A stretch of 64,000 nucleotides of DNA from Anaeramoeba flamelloides (lineage: Eukaryota; Metamonada; Anaeramoebidae): the NCBI GenBank assembly GCA_027625915.1, contig JANTQA010000070.1, positions 12,281,001 to 12,345,000 of the forward strand. The letters run 5' to 3'. Shown here one piece after another: positions 1 to 10,700 of the stretch. Every line of letters starts with the position of its first letter. Position 1 is the first letter of the stretch. The notes under the pieces were generated by a model that did no database searches, was not told the DNA's origin, and was given only the letters and a program-made list of their open reading frames with translations. The translations under genes and the position numbers were made by a program.

Positions 1-3000
1 ATGATGAAAAATTTGAGATGATCTTAGAATCGGATGTTCGCAGATCCTGTTTAAAAATCTATTCAACCCTTCTCTTCTTCTTGAAATGAAATCTTCCCCA
101 AAACGTCCCTGGAATTGTTTTTCAGGCATAGGTGGGACTGGAACGTTTTCATATCTTTCAACCAATCTTTGTCTTAACCAAAGAAAATGTTTATACCTTC
201 TTGTTACACAGAAATTCTTTTGTTTTTTTTTTCATTTGTTTTTTTTTTATTATTATTAAAAATTTAGAATATAATTTTTAGATTTAGTTAATATACCACT
301 TTCCAAAACAATTATAATAAATTTTCTTTTCTTTTTCTTTTTAGATAAGTAAATAATACGTAAATTCATCAATTAAATTGTAAATTTAGATTTAATAATT
401 GTCTAAATTTAAATTTTTTATCTTTTTTACTAGTAATTTAATTTTAAAATCAAGAATATATTTCAATTTTGGTTGATAAATTATCAACCATTAAATAAAG
501 TAATAAAAAAAGTGATCATTTAATTTTTCGTTAAAAGTGTCTTATTTAAATTGGATTTTTTAATTTTTTTCAGAATCGTTTTTTCATTTAATCAAAATTG
601 AGTGATAGTAAAACAGTATTCTCAAAAATATTTCATTTTTTTTTATTTGTGCTTGAATTAAGGTACACATCACTATCATGAAAAAAACAATTCAAAAAAA
701 AAATAAACATTTGATCATTTTTCACTTTTTGATAACTTCACTTATAATAAATACCATTGGTTAATAAAAGATCTTTGATCAAAAAATATTTTTAAAGATA
801 TTTTACAATTTAAGTTAGAAAATCCTATTTTACAGGTTCTATTGAGATTTTTTTCAAACTTAATAATAAAAAATTTGAAAATTTGTTTTCATAGTTAAGA
901 ATTCAAAATAATATATTTTAAAAGCATTTTAAATTTAATAAATATCTTTCAAATGGATAATCAATTATTTGGACTATTAAAGAATTATTTATTTCAAAAA
1001 TTAAAAAAAATGCTGTTAGGTTTTCTTGAGTTTTCTATTTATTTGTAAAATCAATAGATTTTCGTTAGGTTTTTTTTACTTTTCTATTTATTTGGAAAAG
1101 CAATAGATTTTATAAATAAAACAGAAAAATAAAAAAAACCTAGAACACTTCACAAATACAATAGAAAAGCTCAAGAAAAGTTAGGCACTTGACGGGCACT
1201 TTCGTTAGGTTTTCCAGGATTTAAAAGATCAAGTAAAATATAGGATTTTACTTGATTCTTTTGAATACTGGAAAGCCTAGTACAAACAGAATAATTATCA
1301 TCAGGGTTTTTTTTCTCTATTTCAGTTTTATTAAATTAGTACATCATTGTCAAAACTATGAGTTATTATCTATCAAAGTAAATATCTCCAAGTTGAATTA
1401 AGCCAAAATTCATCAATCCGTTGATTAAGGAATTTTTTAAGGGAGAAAAACCCCTTTTTTCTCGACTAGAGACTTTTAACAAAGGTGATACTACTAACAA
1501 CAATAAATGCAATAGCCTCAAGAATTTTAAGTTCTGGAATGTTTGTTATATTGTAAATAAACTTTATTATTAACAAGGATGAAAGGTTAATGAAAGTGAT
1601 AGTAATGTCTAACTTGGATTTTTCAATTTTATTTTTTCATACTAGTGATGTGCAAAAATGATTTCATAATTTTTCATCCTTTTTTTGATAAAATTGTGAT
1701 TTTTTCATCAAAAAAACATGAAAAATTATCAAATCACTTTTGCACATGTATAACAAAAGCAGGTATTTATTAAATTTTTTAATTTTACTTCTTGAGAACA
1801 AGTAATGATTTGTTCTTACAAATAAAACCTTTAGAATTAATACAATCTATCTGATCGATCTTGTTCAAATAAAAAATAAGAAAATCTAAAATGAAAATGA
1901 TTATTTTTATGAAACTTCAATCTTGTGCAAAATTCTTTTTAACATAAAAAAAAAAAATGGTTAATTTGTTACGCTTTTACTAATTTTCACAATTAAATTC
2001 ACCAAAATCACCTCAAGATTGCACCTCGAATTGTCATTCACGTTTCTCATATTTGTTTCATTACAAACACAGAAAACATTCAATATAATTGAATTGAATT
2101 GATACTTGAAAAAAGTTATATCAATATGGGATCAATTTTCACTATTTTGTTGATCTAAACTTTGTTTCTGTCAAAGGGTAATCCAAAAAAAAAATTTTTT
2201 TCCAAATATCAATTATTTTTTATAATTGACCATTTTAAAAATAAATAAAAAATAAATAGAATAGATACACATCAGAGAATAGTTGGCACCAGTATGGAAT
2301 AAAAATAATAAATCAATAGATTTTCTTAAAAATTTCGAAAACCTAATTCTTATTCTTAAAAAAACAGCAATACTTTATAGATTCAACCCATCTATAAAAT
2401 TCTAAATTCAAACTTAATAAAGTAGTATATTTCATTTGATCTATAGTTGTTCAAATATTTAGATCTCTTTATTAAAACAAATTATCGTGGCGATCCAAAA
2501 AAATTCGACATAAAAGGGAAACAACCTCAACCTATTCAATAGTTGGTTGCAAAAAAAACTTTTCAATCAAATATTTACTTTTTTTTATTTATTTTTTGAC
2601 TCTCTTTCATTTGACTGTAATTAAAAGGTTCTTTTGACTACTCTTTGAATTAAGAGTCACAAATTTAGTCACTTTAAAACTCTCTCTTAAACAGATTAAG
2701 AGCTCTTGAGCACTTAACCCTTATCAATAAAGTCGACTCTCTTTCGTTTCTTGCTTTTCAATCTCTTTTTCTTGTCTTTGTTTAGAAATAAGTTTTTTTC
2801 TTTTCATTTTTTTAAAAAAAAAAGAAAAGATATCCTATGAGTTATAATCTTGTCTAAATTATAGCTAGAATAAAAAACTTTAAATACAATTTTAGAATTG
2901 GAGGAAGTACCGTAGAGTGTCGTCAAGTGCCGTAGAGTGATGTAGAGTGCCTAGACTTTACTGAGGTTTTCTATTTTATTTGTAGAGTGCCTAGGTTTTC

Positions 3001-5141
3001 TTGGAGGTTTTCTGTTATATTCTAAAAATCTATTGATTTTCGTTAGGTTTTTTTTTACTTTTTGATATAAACCGAAAATTAAATAAATTCTCGATTTATT
3101 TCTCAAATTAAAAAAAACCTAACGAAAGTGCCATCAAGTGTCTAGGTTTTTTTTAATTCTTTAAACGTAAAGAAAATTTAATAAATTTTCTTTACATTTC
3201 AAAAAGTGAAAAAAAACTAACGGCAAACAGGAGGTAATTTTGTTGAATCGCCTCTCTTCAATAATAAAAAAAAAAAAAAAAGTAAGGATTTTTTTATACT
3301 CTTTAAATAAAAATAACTCATTTTAGAAAGGAGCAAAAATATTGAAAAAAAAATCTTTGAGATCTCCAAAAGCGCCAAAGAACAACACTTTGAAACTAGG
3401 TATAGTTATTTTCAAAATTATAATTCACGGCGTTTTCAATTGGAAATTGAGTGCAGCTCTTTGACATTTTTTTTAAAAATGCCCTTGTTTTTAATTGTTG
3501 ATTTTTTAGATATCGATAATACATCACATATTGATTGGTTTGTTTTTAATTGGGGTTAGTTACTTATAATAATTACAAAATATTTTTTTTCAGTTCACTT
3601 CAGAAAATTATTTTTCATCATAATGACTCAAACCTTAAATTAGACCACACCTGTGGGCCAAAATATCAGAAATATGGCACTACCTTTTGATGACTTTTTT
3701 CAATAATTTTGATAATTGTAAAAAAATCTAAAACAATATTTTAACAATTTGTTTTAAAAAGCTCAATTTTTTTTTTACAAGTGCTAACTGATACTTTAAA
3801 AAGTGCAATACATTGGTTTAATTTTACTCTTTGATTAAAAATAAATTTACAAAATTTTCATTCAGCATTTCAAAAATTGTTCCAAAGATCAAAAGTCAAC
3901 TCATTAATATTTTAAAACCTATTCTAGGCTATTAATTTTCCTTTTTTAGAATTGGGAACTTTAATGATTTATTTTTGAACTCTTCCGTTATGGTTTTTTA
4001 ATTTTGGAAAGCCAAATGAAAACTGTGTTCCTTTTATTTTACAATTGGATTTCTTAGAAAATAAGAGAAGGTTTGTAAAAAAAAAAACGAAGATCAATTG
4101 ATGCAAGTTTTTTGACTTTAATTAGATTTATGTTTTTAAAAATTATGATCGGCTTCTATTTAATCAAATTGTGAAAAGATTTTCTTTTTCTTTTCTTCTT
4201 TTTTGGACTTGTGAAAGATTAACAATATTAGACTAAATTTTGAAAGGTAAAGCCGATTAAAGGATAAAAAGGAAAAAAAAAAAAGAAAAAAAAGAGAAGA
4301 AAAACCAATTTTTTCTTCAAATACTTACACCCGAATGAATCAAGTATGCAGTGTATTTCTTCATTCCACGCAATTTTTTACGTTTTACTGTTTTCCCAAT
4401 TGTGACTTTGAATACTGGTTCTTTTTCTTCCCAAATATAGCCATCCTTTTTTAGTAGATTTTTATTTTTTTTTTGATGGGATGACCCAAAAGAAAGAAAA
4501 AAATTATAACATTGGGTTTGTGTTGTTAAAATTTTTACAAAGGTTAGGAACAAATTAGAATAACCCAAATAATACAAAAACCAATCAAATTAACAAACAT
4601 GAATCATTGTTGTTCCACCCAAATTACGAGTAAAATTTTGTGTTTGGGTTATTTCTTGTTGATTTTGATTGACGGTTTCTTTGTCATTTTCATTGTCTTC
4701 ATCTGAAATATAATTCTCATCATTAATGTTTTGACCAGAATATTCCCCGCCTCCTTTTTGGGTTAGGTCTTGTTCTGTTGTGTTGTTTGGTTCTTCAGAG
4801 ATTTCTTCAAATTGTTCAAGCCCTAAACTTTCAATAAGTTGTTCGTCAACATACTCGACATATGATCCAGGGAAAAGCCCAGTTTTTCCATTGGACTCAC
4901 CGCTCCACCAACCTTTGGATAAGTTAAAAACGAGTAAAAATAATTTTCAAATTGCAAAAAAGTTGTATTTTGGTGTTTTTGTGTTTTTTTCTTTTTTTTT
5001 TTTTTTTGATTTGAAAAAAAATTTACCAGAAGCATCTTCTTCTAAAACAGTCAAGATGTCTCCTTCAAGTAAAAGTAATTCCCCTTCTTCTTGAGGTTCA
5101 TAACTATATAAAGCGATTGCTATTTTTGGTTCGGTCATCAA
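1..5141 (-). CDS. SNX9: SH3-PX sorting nexin (SNX9/18/33-like), 5' part, 4 exons, runs off left edge
   Basis: Exons read on the minus strand: 5141-5027, 4912-4599, 4445-4329 and 216-<1; joined they stay in frame for 254 residues. Exon 1 plus the start of exon 2 give an SH3 domain (residues about 5-64) with ALYSY, a WW pair created exactly at the splice (G|GT TGG TGG) and the GLFPGSYVE end. An acidic, Asn/Gln-rich linker follows to about residue 150. The PX domain starts in exon 3 (FKVTIG, YTAYLI) and continues in exon 4 with TRRYKHFLWLRQRL, including the Arg-Tyr pair expected to bind phosphoinositide, then a proline-rich turn and the GRFGEDF / ICEHP stretch very like animal SNX9. In that family a BAR domain follows and the protein links membrane curvature to endocytosis and actin; the BAR part would lie beyond position 1. 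Introns 1 and 2 are 114 and 153 bp; intron 3 is 4112 bp. The start could be either of two adjacent Met codons. Family assignment is strong; the exact orthologue within SNX9/18/33 is not settled. Confidence 0.88.
1013..1290. repeat. Foldback repeat R, copy 1
   Basis: Nested inverted repeats: AGGTTTTCTTGAGTTTTCTA near 1017 recurs inverted near 1160-1182, and a T-rich inner pair around 1070 and 1130 also folds back. The module CCTAACGAAAGTGCC with a CAAGTG partner is shared, inverted, with the copy at 2900-3230. Confidence 0.55.
2155..2480. mobile_element. F-family MITE, partial copy
   Basis: It begins near 2155 with TTTCTGTCAAAGGGTA, the same end as the copy at 31920. The two stay alignable for roughly 200 bp. 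The part at 2390-2475 is the reverse complement of 49000-49090. The right end was not identified. Confidence 0.5.
2900..3230. repeat. Foldback repeat R, copy 2, with GTAGAGTG tandem motifs
   Basis: At 2910-2990 the short motif GTAGAGTG or CGTAGAGTG recurs about four times. This is followed by CTAGGTTTTCTTGG and a T-rich/A-rich inverted pair ending CCTAACGAAAGTGCC near 3117. It is an inverted relative of 1013-1290. Confidence 0.5.
3341..3638 (+). repeat. Dispersed repeat L, copy 1
   Basis: It aligns over about 300 bp with 7537-7837 in the same orientation (shared GAGATCTC, AAAAATG..C..TTTTTAAT and TTTTCAG blocks). Both copies end at a TTAA. In copy 2 that TTAA is the insertion point of element A1. 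No coding signal. Confidence 0.5.
3835..4020 (+). repeat. Dispersed repeat X, copy 1
   Basis: It is similar to the reverse complement of 8690-8885. A conserved block around 3940-3956 (CCTTTTTTAGAATTGGG) and another at 4005-4018 (TTTTGGAAAGC) mark the match. Confidence 0.5.
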
Positions 5142-5361
5142 TTATGAAATTCCTTTTTTTTCCTTGAGGAAAGAAAAAAATAAATAAAAATCTATTTACA
5201 ACAAAAGATACAAAAAATGATTTCAATCATATGGTGAAACAAATTCATTGTAACAGTTCCTAATGAAAGTTAATAGTCTGTTTTAGAAAGATTGTTGAAT
5301 CAAATATTCTGAAGAAATTGGTTTGTTGAAGTTTCTTGATTCAAAAATTCAAATTTCAAAT

Positions 5362-5544
5362 TTAAGGGACTAGTCTCGATTATTTTTTTTTTTTTGACCA
5401 ATTTCTAGAGAAGGAACCCTTCTCTAGAAATAAAGACTAATAGGAAAATAAACAAGGATTTTTCAAATTTAAGGAATTGGCAAAAAATTTTCTCAATCTC
5501 TATTAAATTTAGGTTTAAAAATTTAATAGATACTATCTCCTTAA
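5362..5544. mobile_element. TTAA-type MITE, subfamily b, short copy (183 bp)
   Basis: TTAA at 5362-5365 is followed by GGGACTAGTCTCGATTA. The other end carries its degenerate complement and then TTAA at 5541-5544. Its ends match the 1.14-kb element at 22749-23888, so this looks like an internally deleted relative. It lies about 220 bp upstream of the SNX9-like start codon. Confidence 0.65.
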
Positions 5545-7536
5545 CGAAGAGATCTTGAAAGATTTGGTTTCCATCTATAATTGTTTAGTGTTGGGGAAAA
5601 GGGGTTAATTAAGTTCTTTAAATTACAAATTTCAACCCAACTAATAGCTTATTTTTATTTCTCACCGTTACCAAAATAACCGTAAGACTATTAAAAACAC
5701 TGCCAAAAATTTAAAAACCTTGTTTCTTTTTATTCAAGAAAGCCTACACATTAAAGGATCAAAGAAAACATCAATAGATAATAAGCAAATATGATATTGA
5801 AATCTTTAACGTTATATTCTAGAAAAATAATCCCTAAAAGTAGATCAAAAGATAAAATTATTTCTGAAAAAAAGAGTCAATTTTACAAGAACTTTTTACC
5901 CAACATAAAAAGAAAAATAGATTCAAAAAACATTGGAAAAATTATCAATAATTATTGTTCAAATCAATTTTGTAATTTAAATTTTACTCTCATAATTAAT
6001 TAGTTAATCTTGAAAATTGAATTGAGGATATGAATATTATTTTATTACTCAAAATTGATTTTATATTTTAAAAAGAAAAAAAAACAAGGGTTGAAAAGTT
6101 GATGTGAGTTTTAGACTTTGTTGAAAGGAATATTTATCTATTTTTTAGAATATATTTACTAAAAGAATATGTCATCTAATTTCTTTTTGATATACCGCAC
6201 TTTTGATTTTTTTTTCTCTGCAAAGTACAATAGTTTAGTTTTCCACCATGTTCATAAAAATCGATATCTTATTTTTTTTTTTTTTTAGATTCTTTAAAAA
6301 GGTAATTTTTCCACAAAATTATTAAACTTATTTTCAATATTTAAAAAATGAAAAATTCTATTTTAAAAAAATTCCACAGTTTATAATAAAGAAGAATCAA
6401 TTTAATAAAAAAAAAAAAAATTGATTTATTAATTTGTTTCATTTTGGAAGAATTCTTGTATATTTTGAAAATTTCTATTCCTTGCTCAATTTTTTTTTGT
6501 TGTATACTACAACATAATTTATATTTATATTTATTCTTATATTTTCTGAAATTCCCCCTTTTACTTTATTGGATATTGGAAAAAAAGTATTATAAATATA
6601 AGAAAAAAAAACAACTTTAAAAAAAAAAACTAAAAGAATAAGAAATCAATTTTTTTCAATAATTCTATTAATATAAAATTCCATAAAAGATGAAAAAATA
6701 TTAAATTATATTCTTATTAATATTAAAAATAAAATCAAGTAAAGAAGAAGTAATTATGTCAAATTTTAAAGATAAGATCAATAAATAAATAATTTATATA
6801 TATATATATATATTTTTTGGACAATTTTTTCCTTATTTTGATTTTTATTTTGTAGTTAGTAAGTAAATATTTTATACTTGGATATATTCGACTCTCATAT
6901 TGATTAAAATTTTAATAGATTTAGTTCAAAAAGCTTTTTATATAATTTCGTTCCGTATGATGGTGGCACTTAAAACTGGTTAAATGTACTTGCCACCTTA
7001 AAAAAAATGTTTTTAAAAAGAGGTATTTTTGTACTGGTGAAATATTAATCTATTAGATTATACACTGTGTTTTTTATAAACATTATTTTAGGGAAATGTT
7101 ACCAGTTTCACAATTAGACACCTTATTCTTAGAATTTTATAATTGACAATTAAGGGTCTAATTCGTTACTGTGTTATGCTCCATACACAAGGAGTGACTT
7201 GGAACCAAAAAAGAGTATTGAAATTAACTATTATTTTGATTTAAAAAATTCAAATAACAAATGAAAAATTTGAGAGGATCTCCAGTAAACAATACAAATT
7301 GAATAATAAAAAGTTTCAGAAGAATCTCAATTCTGAAAATCAAAATTTAAAAAAAACATTTCATTAATTCTTTTTTAAAATTTCCAAAGGGTTATTTTTC
7401 TACAATTTAAAACAAATTGATTTCCTTAAAGTACTCAATCAATTTAATTCGATTTACTCTAATTTGTGGTTAAATTGTATCTTTCTATATTTGACAAGAT
7501 AGGATTTTGGAATATTCTTGTTAAAAAAATAACTAA
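5545..7536. other. Non-coding AT-rich spacer
   Basis: No convincing gene. Two small hairpins are visible: GGTGGCACTTAA near 6962 pairs with TGCCACCTTA near 6990, and TTAGACACCTTA near 7117 pairs with TTAAGGGTCTAA near 7150. There is also a short (TA)n at 6797-6813. The 70-residue reading frame at 5791-6003 has no recognisable content. Confidence 0.5.
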
Positions 7537-7837
7537 TTGGAAAAAAAGAAAAAAATGAAAAAAAAAATCTACGAGATCTCAAAAAGCCATAAAGATTTTT
7601 ACCACAAAACCAACATTATTTTTGATTTTATATATTCTAACCATTCTAATTGTAAATTTGCTGTCTCTCTTCAGAGTTTTTTTCTAAAAATGTACACTTT
7701 TTTAATCGTCGATTTTTTGAAATTGATAGAACTACACAGGTTGATTTGTTTTCGATTGTTATTAACACTGATAAAAATAATTATAATTTTTTTTTTTCCT
7801 TTTCAGAAAAATATTGTTCACGGTAATGAATCAACCC
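7537..7837 (+). repeat. Dispersed repeat L, copy 2
   Basis: Second copy of 3341-3638, ending exactly where element A1 starts. An open frame crosses it, but the other copy does not keep one, so it is not treated as a gene. Confidence 0.5.
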
Positions 7838-8654
7838 TTAAGGGGGTAGCTACACCATAAGACATGATAATAATTTGATAGAGATAAGAGAAGAGTATTT
7901 TATTTTAGTGGTGATCGTAGATTCTCAAAAATTTTTTTTAAAAAGATTATTGGATATTTTTTTTTTCAATGTTAAACCATAAAAAAAAAGAGAAAAGAAT
8001 TGATAAAATGGGTTTTATTTTTATTTTTTTATAATAAATTTTTTTTTTTGGCAAAAGATAATTTTGGATTCTTAGAATAAAAACCTATAGCTAATTTTGT
8101 GTGTTAAAATTTGATAAAATATAATCACTTTTCCAATTCTATCAAATGCAAGTATTTAAAACCCTAACCCCATATCTATTTTGGGATAATTATTGTTCTA
8201 TAGAATCCTTCTAGCTATTAGAGACCGATTTGTATTTCCTTTTGTGATTCTCTCAATTATAATGTTGTTGTTCTTTTTAAAACAAAATACATTTCTCCCA
8301 AATTTCACTGATAAAAAAATCTTTCTTATTGCTCTTTGTTGTCATGAAAAAACAATTCAAAAAAGATGAAAAAATAACTAAAGAAAAAATTAAATGCCAC
8401 AATAGAATGTTGAGATAAGGATGAAAAATAAGTCATTCAACACTTGAAACACTATTTTAAGCAACTCAACTCAGCATTCTATTGTGACAATTTCTTTGCA
8501 ACTTTTTGAAAAAAAAATTTAAAAAATCTAATGGACGAAGTACTTTAAATAATAAAAATCAATGGGATAAAGCCCAAGTAAAAAAGTTATTTTCTGATCC
8601 TCTTCAGAATTCAAAAAAGTGAAAAATTTTCCTTCAGGTTGGCTACTCCCTTAA
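7838..8654. mobile_element. TTAA-type MITE, subfamily A, copy 1 (817 bp)
   Basis: Bounded by TTAA at 7838-7841 and 8651-8654. The ends are GGGGGTAGCTACACC and, inverted, GGGAGTAGCCAACC. It matches the reverse complement of the element at 18986-20368 over essentially its whole length, apart from the P-family insertion in that copy. Nothing in it codes for a transposase. Confidence 0.85.
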
Positions 8655-8689
8655 AAGTAATTTTTAACTGCTAATTTTAAAATAAAAAG

Positions 8690-8885
8690 ATTAAATGTTC
8701 ATTCAGCTTTCCAAAATAAACACATCCCAAGAATTTCAAATAAACCACCAAAAGTCCCCCAATTCTAAAAAAGGTAAATTAATAATTTAAGCTGGTTTTG
8801 TGAATTTAAAAATTCGAAATTTAAACTATTTAAAAAAACTCTTTTTGAAAAGCAGAGTGAAAATTTGTTCAATTTATTTTGCAAC
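8690..8885 (-). repeat. Dispersed repeat X, copy 2 (inverted)
   Basis: Reverse-complement match of 3835-4020; it directly follows element A1. No coding signal. Confidence 0.5.
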
Positions 8886-9278
8886 AAATAGAAATCCTTA
8901 AATCAGTGACATGGCAATTAGCAATTCCACAACTCAAATACCTTTCCGAAAACAAAAATTCATGAAATTTCAAGCACCAAAACAAAAGCCAAGATCCCAA
9001 AAGAATCAAAAAAAGAAAAATGTTAAAAATAGAGTTTTATTAAATAAAAAATAAAAAACAAAGAACAACAAAAGACAATATTTGTGTATTGAATTTCATA
9101 AAGAAAAGGTGTATGTTATTTCTCTTTATGTGTTGATGTAATTTATAATTCTGATTTAGTTGAAAAAATTTTGCTTGATTGCAAAACTAAGGAAAAACAA
9201 TAAAAAAGAAAATGAGAAAATAAAAATAAAAACAAAAAATAATGAAAAATTCTGAAGGTGTTGAGAAAAGGGTGTGGC

Positions 9279-9818
9279 TTAGTCTAAAAAGGACTTGATA
9301 CGGACTTGGCCTAAAATAATAATCGGGAGCGATTTTTCATTTTTCTTAAAGCTTTTGTCATAATACCATCTAAAGTCTTTTAATGGGTTTGTAATTTTTG
9401 TCTTGATCTTCAAAAAGTAACGATCGTTGTTCTTTTTGCAGCAAGAACAAAACCCCGAAAAACCCTTTTTGCTTTTAATTATTTGAAAGCTGCCTTTGAT
9501 CGTCGCAGAACGATAGCAAATTCTGTCCCCGCCATATTGTAACAGCCCTTGTTTGATTCGAATTGGCTGTTCATTGATGTTTCTTGTGAAATTTGATTTG
9601 GTTTGCAGATAAAGTGTATATCTGATGTCATCTGTTTCCTCGTTTGTAAGAAGAGAACCCTTTTCTGACTCATTGTAAATTGCAATTACAACATCGTCCC
9701 CTTTTCCTTGTTTGATATAATTATTCGTAAAATCAATGATGTGATCATCGTAAAAATTGACAGAAAAGCCTTTCAAGATTTCTGTTTTTCGTTTTCCATG
9801 TCGAATTCGTAATGACAT
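9279..9818 (-). CDS. Unrecognised 179-residue protein
   Basis: A single uninterrupted frame, beginning ATG TCA and ending GAC TAA. Its codon use and amino-acid mix look real: it is free of the long Lys/Phe/Asn runs of random frames in this DNA. I do not recognise the family. The product is mixed hydrophilic and beta-strand-like, with a basic start (residues 1-15), an acidic patch near 60-65, a Cys cluster CSCC near residue 124 and a C-terminal hydrophobic strand (IIILGQV, about 167-173). It has no signal peptide or membrane segment. The Cys cluster could bind metal, but there are too few ligands in view to say so. It stands alone, with A1 and X2 downstream and repeat e1 upstream. It could also be one exon of a larger gene. 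Confidence 0.6.
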   Translation of the reverse strand: MSLRIRHGKRKTEILKGFSVNFYDDHIIDFTNNYIKQGKGDDVVIAIYNESEKGSLLTNEETDDIRYTLYLQTKSNFTRNINEQPIRIKQGLLQYGGDRICYRSATIKGSFQIIKSKKGFSGFCSCCKKNNDRYFLKIKTKITNPLKDFRWYYDKSFKKNEKSLPIIILGQVRIKSFLD

Positions 9819-10079
9819 TATTTTTGTTTCCTTTCTTTTGATAGTTTTTGTTTGTTAATTTTTAAAAGGTTCGTTATTATTTAAGTCGTTTTTTTGTTGT
9901 GTTTTTTTGGAAAAATATATTTTTCACAATGGAAAAGTAGAAAAAAAAATGATAAAATTCGATTTTTAAAATTTTTTTCGAAAGGTTTACATGACTAATT
10001 GGTTGGATTGAGATAAACTTTATTTTTGACGGAAGACCAGAACTAGATTTTATCTTTGAGTCTCAATTTTTATTTATTT

Positions 10080-10700
10080 TTAAGGCAGTAGTTTTTTTTA
10101 AAAAATAAATTGAAATCTTGTAAAGATCTTGAAAAAAAATTTTTTTTAGTAATTTGTGTTTTTGTCTATTACATGAACAAATTAACCTAATAAAAAAAAA
10201 ATTAATTGTTTTGAGTCTCTTTTTTGGAATCCAAAATTCCAATCTCACATACAGAAAGCTAAAAAAAGTAACCTAATTATTTTTATTCACAATAAAGTTT
10301 ATTCTTGCAAATGATTAAAACATATTTTTTATTTTATGTTGGAAAGCATTGAATTTGATTTGAAAATTTTATATTGGGTTAATATTTTTAATAAGTTTTA
10401 TTTCAATACAAATTTCAGCCAATAAAAATAATTTGTATATAGGTGATTCAATAAATGAATATTTGAAAAAACTTGATTAAATTTTCCCAATTAAATAGAG
10501 ATCTATTGAGTAAAACAATTTCTTTTCTTTGGTTATTTGAAAAATTTGTTTACTGGATTTCAATAGAGGAAAAAAAATCTTTAAAAATAATTCTGAATTT
10601 TAAAATTTTTTTAACCTATTGTTTGGTATTATTCACAAGAACCAATTTACAATTTAAATCGTTTTTTGAATAAACAATTGATTTTTATTTTTTGAGGGTA
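10080..10700 (+). mobile_element. TTAA-type repeat, subfamily e, copy 1
   Basis: TTAA followed by GGCAGTAGTTTTTT. About 620 bp align in the same orientation with 51052-51680. Shared landmarks include AAGTAACCTAATTATTTTTA and ATTTCAGCCAATAAAA. The right end is not clear in either copy. Confidence 0.6.

Larger units (their letters stand above)
217..4328 (-). other. 4.1-kb repeat-filled intron 3 of the SNX9-like gene
   Basis: The donor is GTAAGTAT at 4328 and the acceptor AG lies at 218-217. It is about 30 times longer than the gene's other two introns. It holds foldback repeats R1 and R2, an F-family copy, and repeats L1 and X1. The rest is AT-rich sequence with homopolymer runs and no coding signal. 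The phase is 0 on both sides, and the spliced PX domain reads without a gap, so this is an intron and not a gene break. Confidence 0.8.

Noticed and set aside
4317-4577. SNX9-like gene as a truncated pseudogene ending after the first part of PX
   Set aside because: The rest of the PX domain was found at 216-1 in frame and phase, so this is a 4.1-kb intron, not a break.
7537-7860. 107-residue plus frame
   Set aside because: Lies in dispersed repeat L and runs into the end of element A1; not kept in the other L copy.
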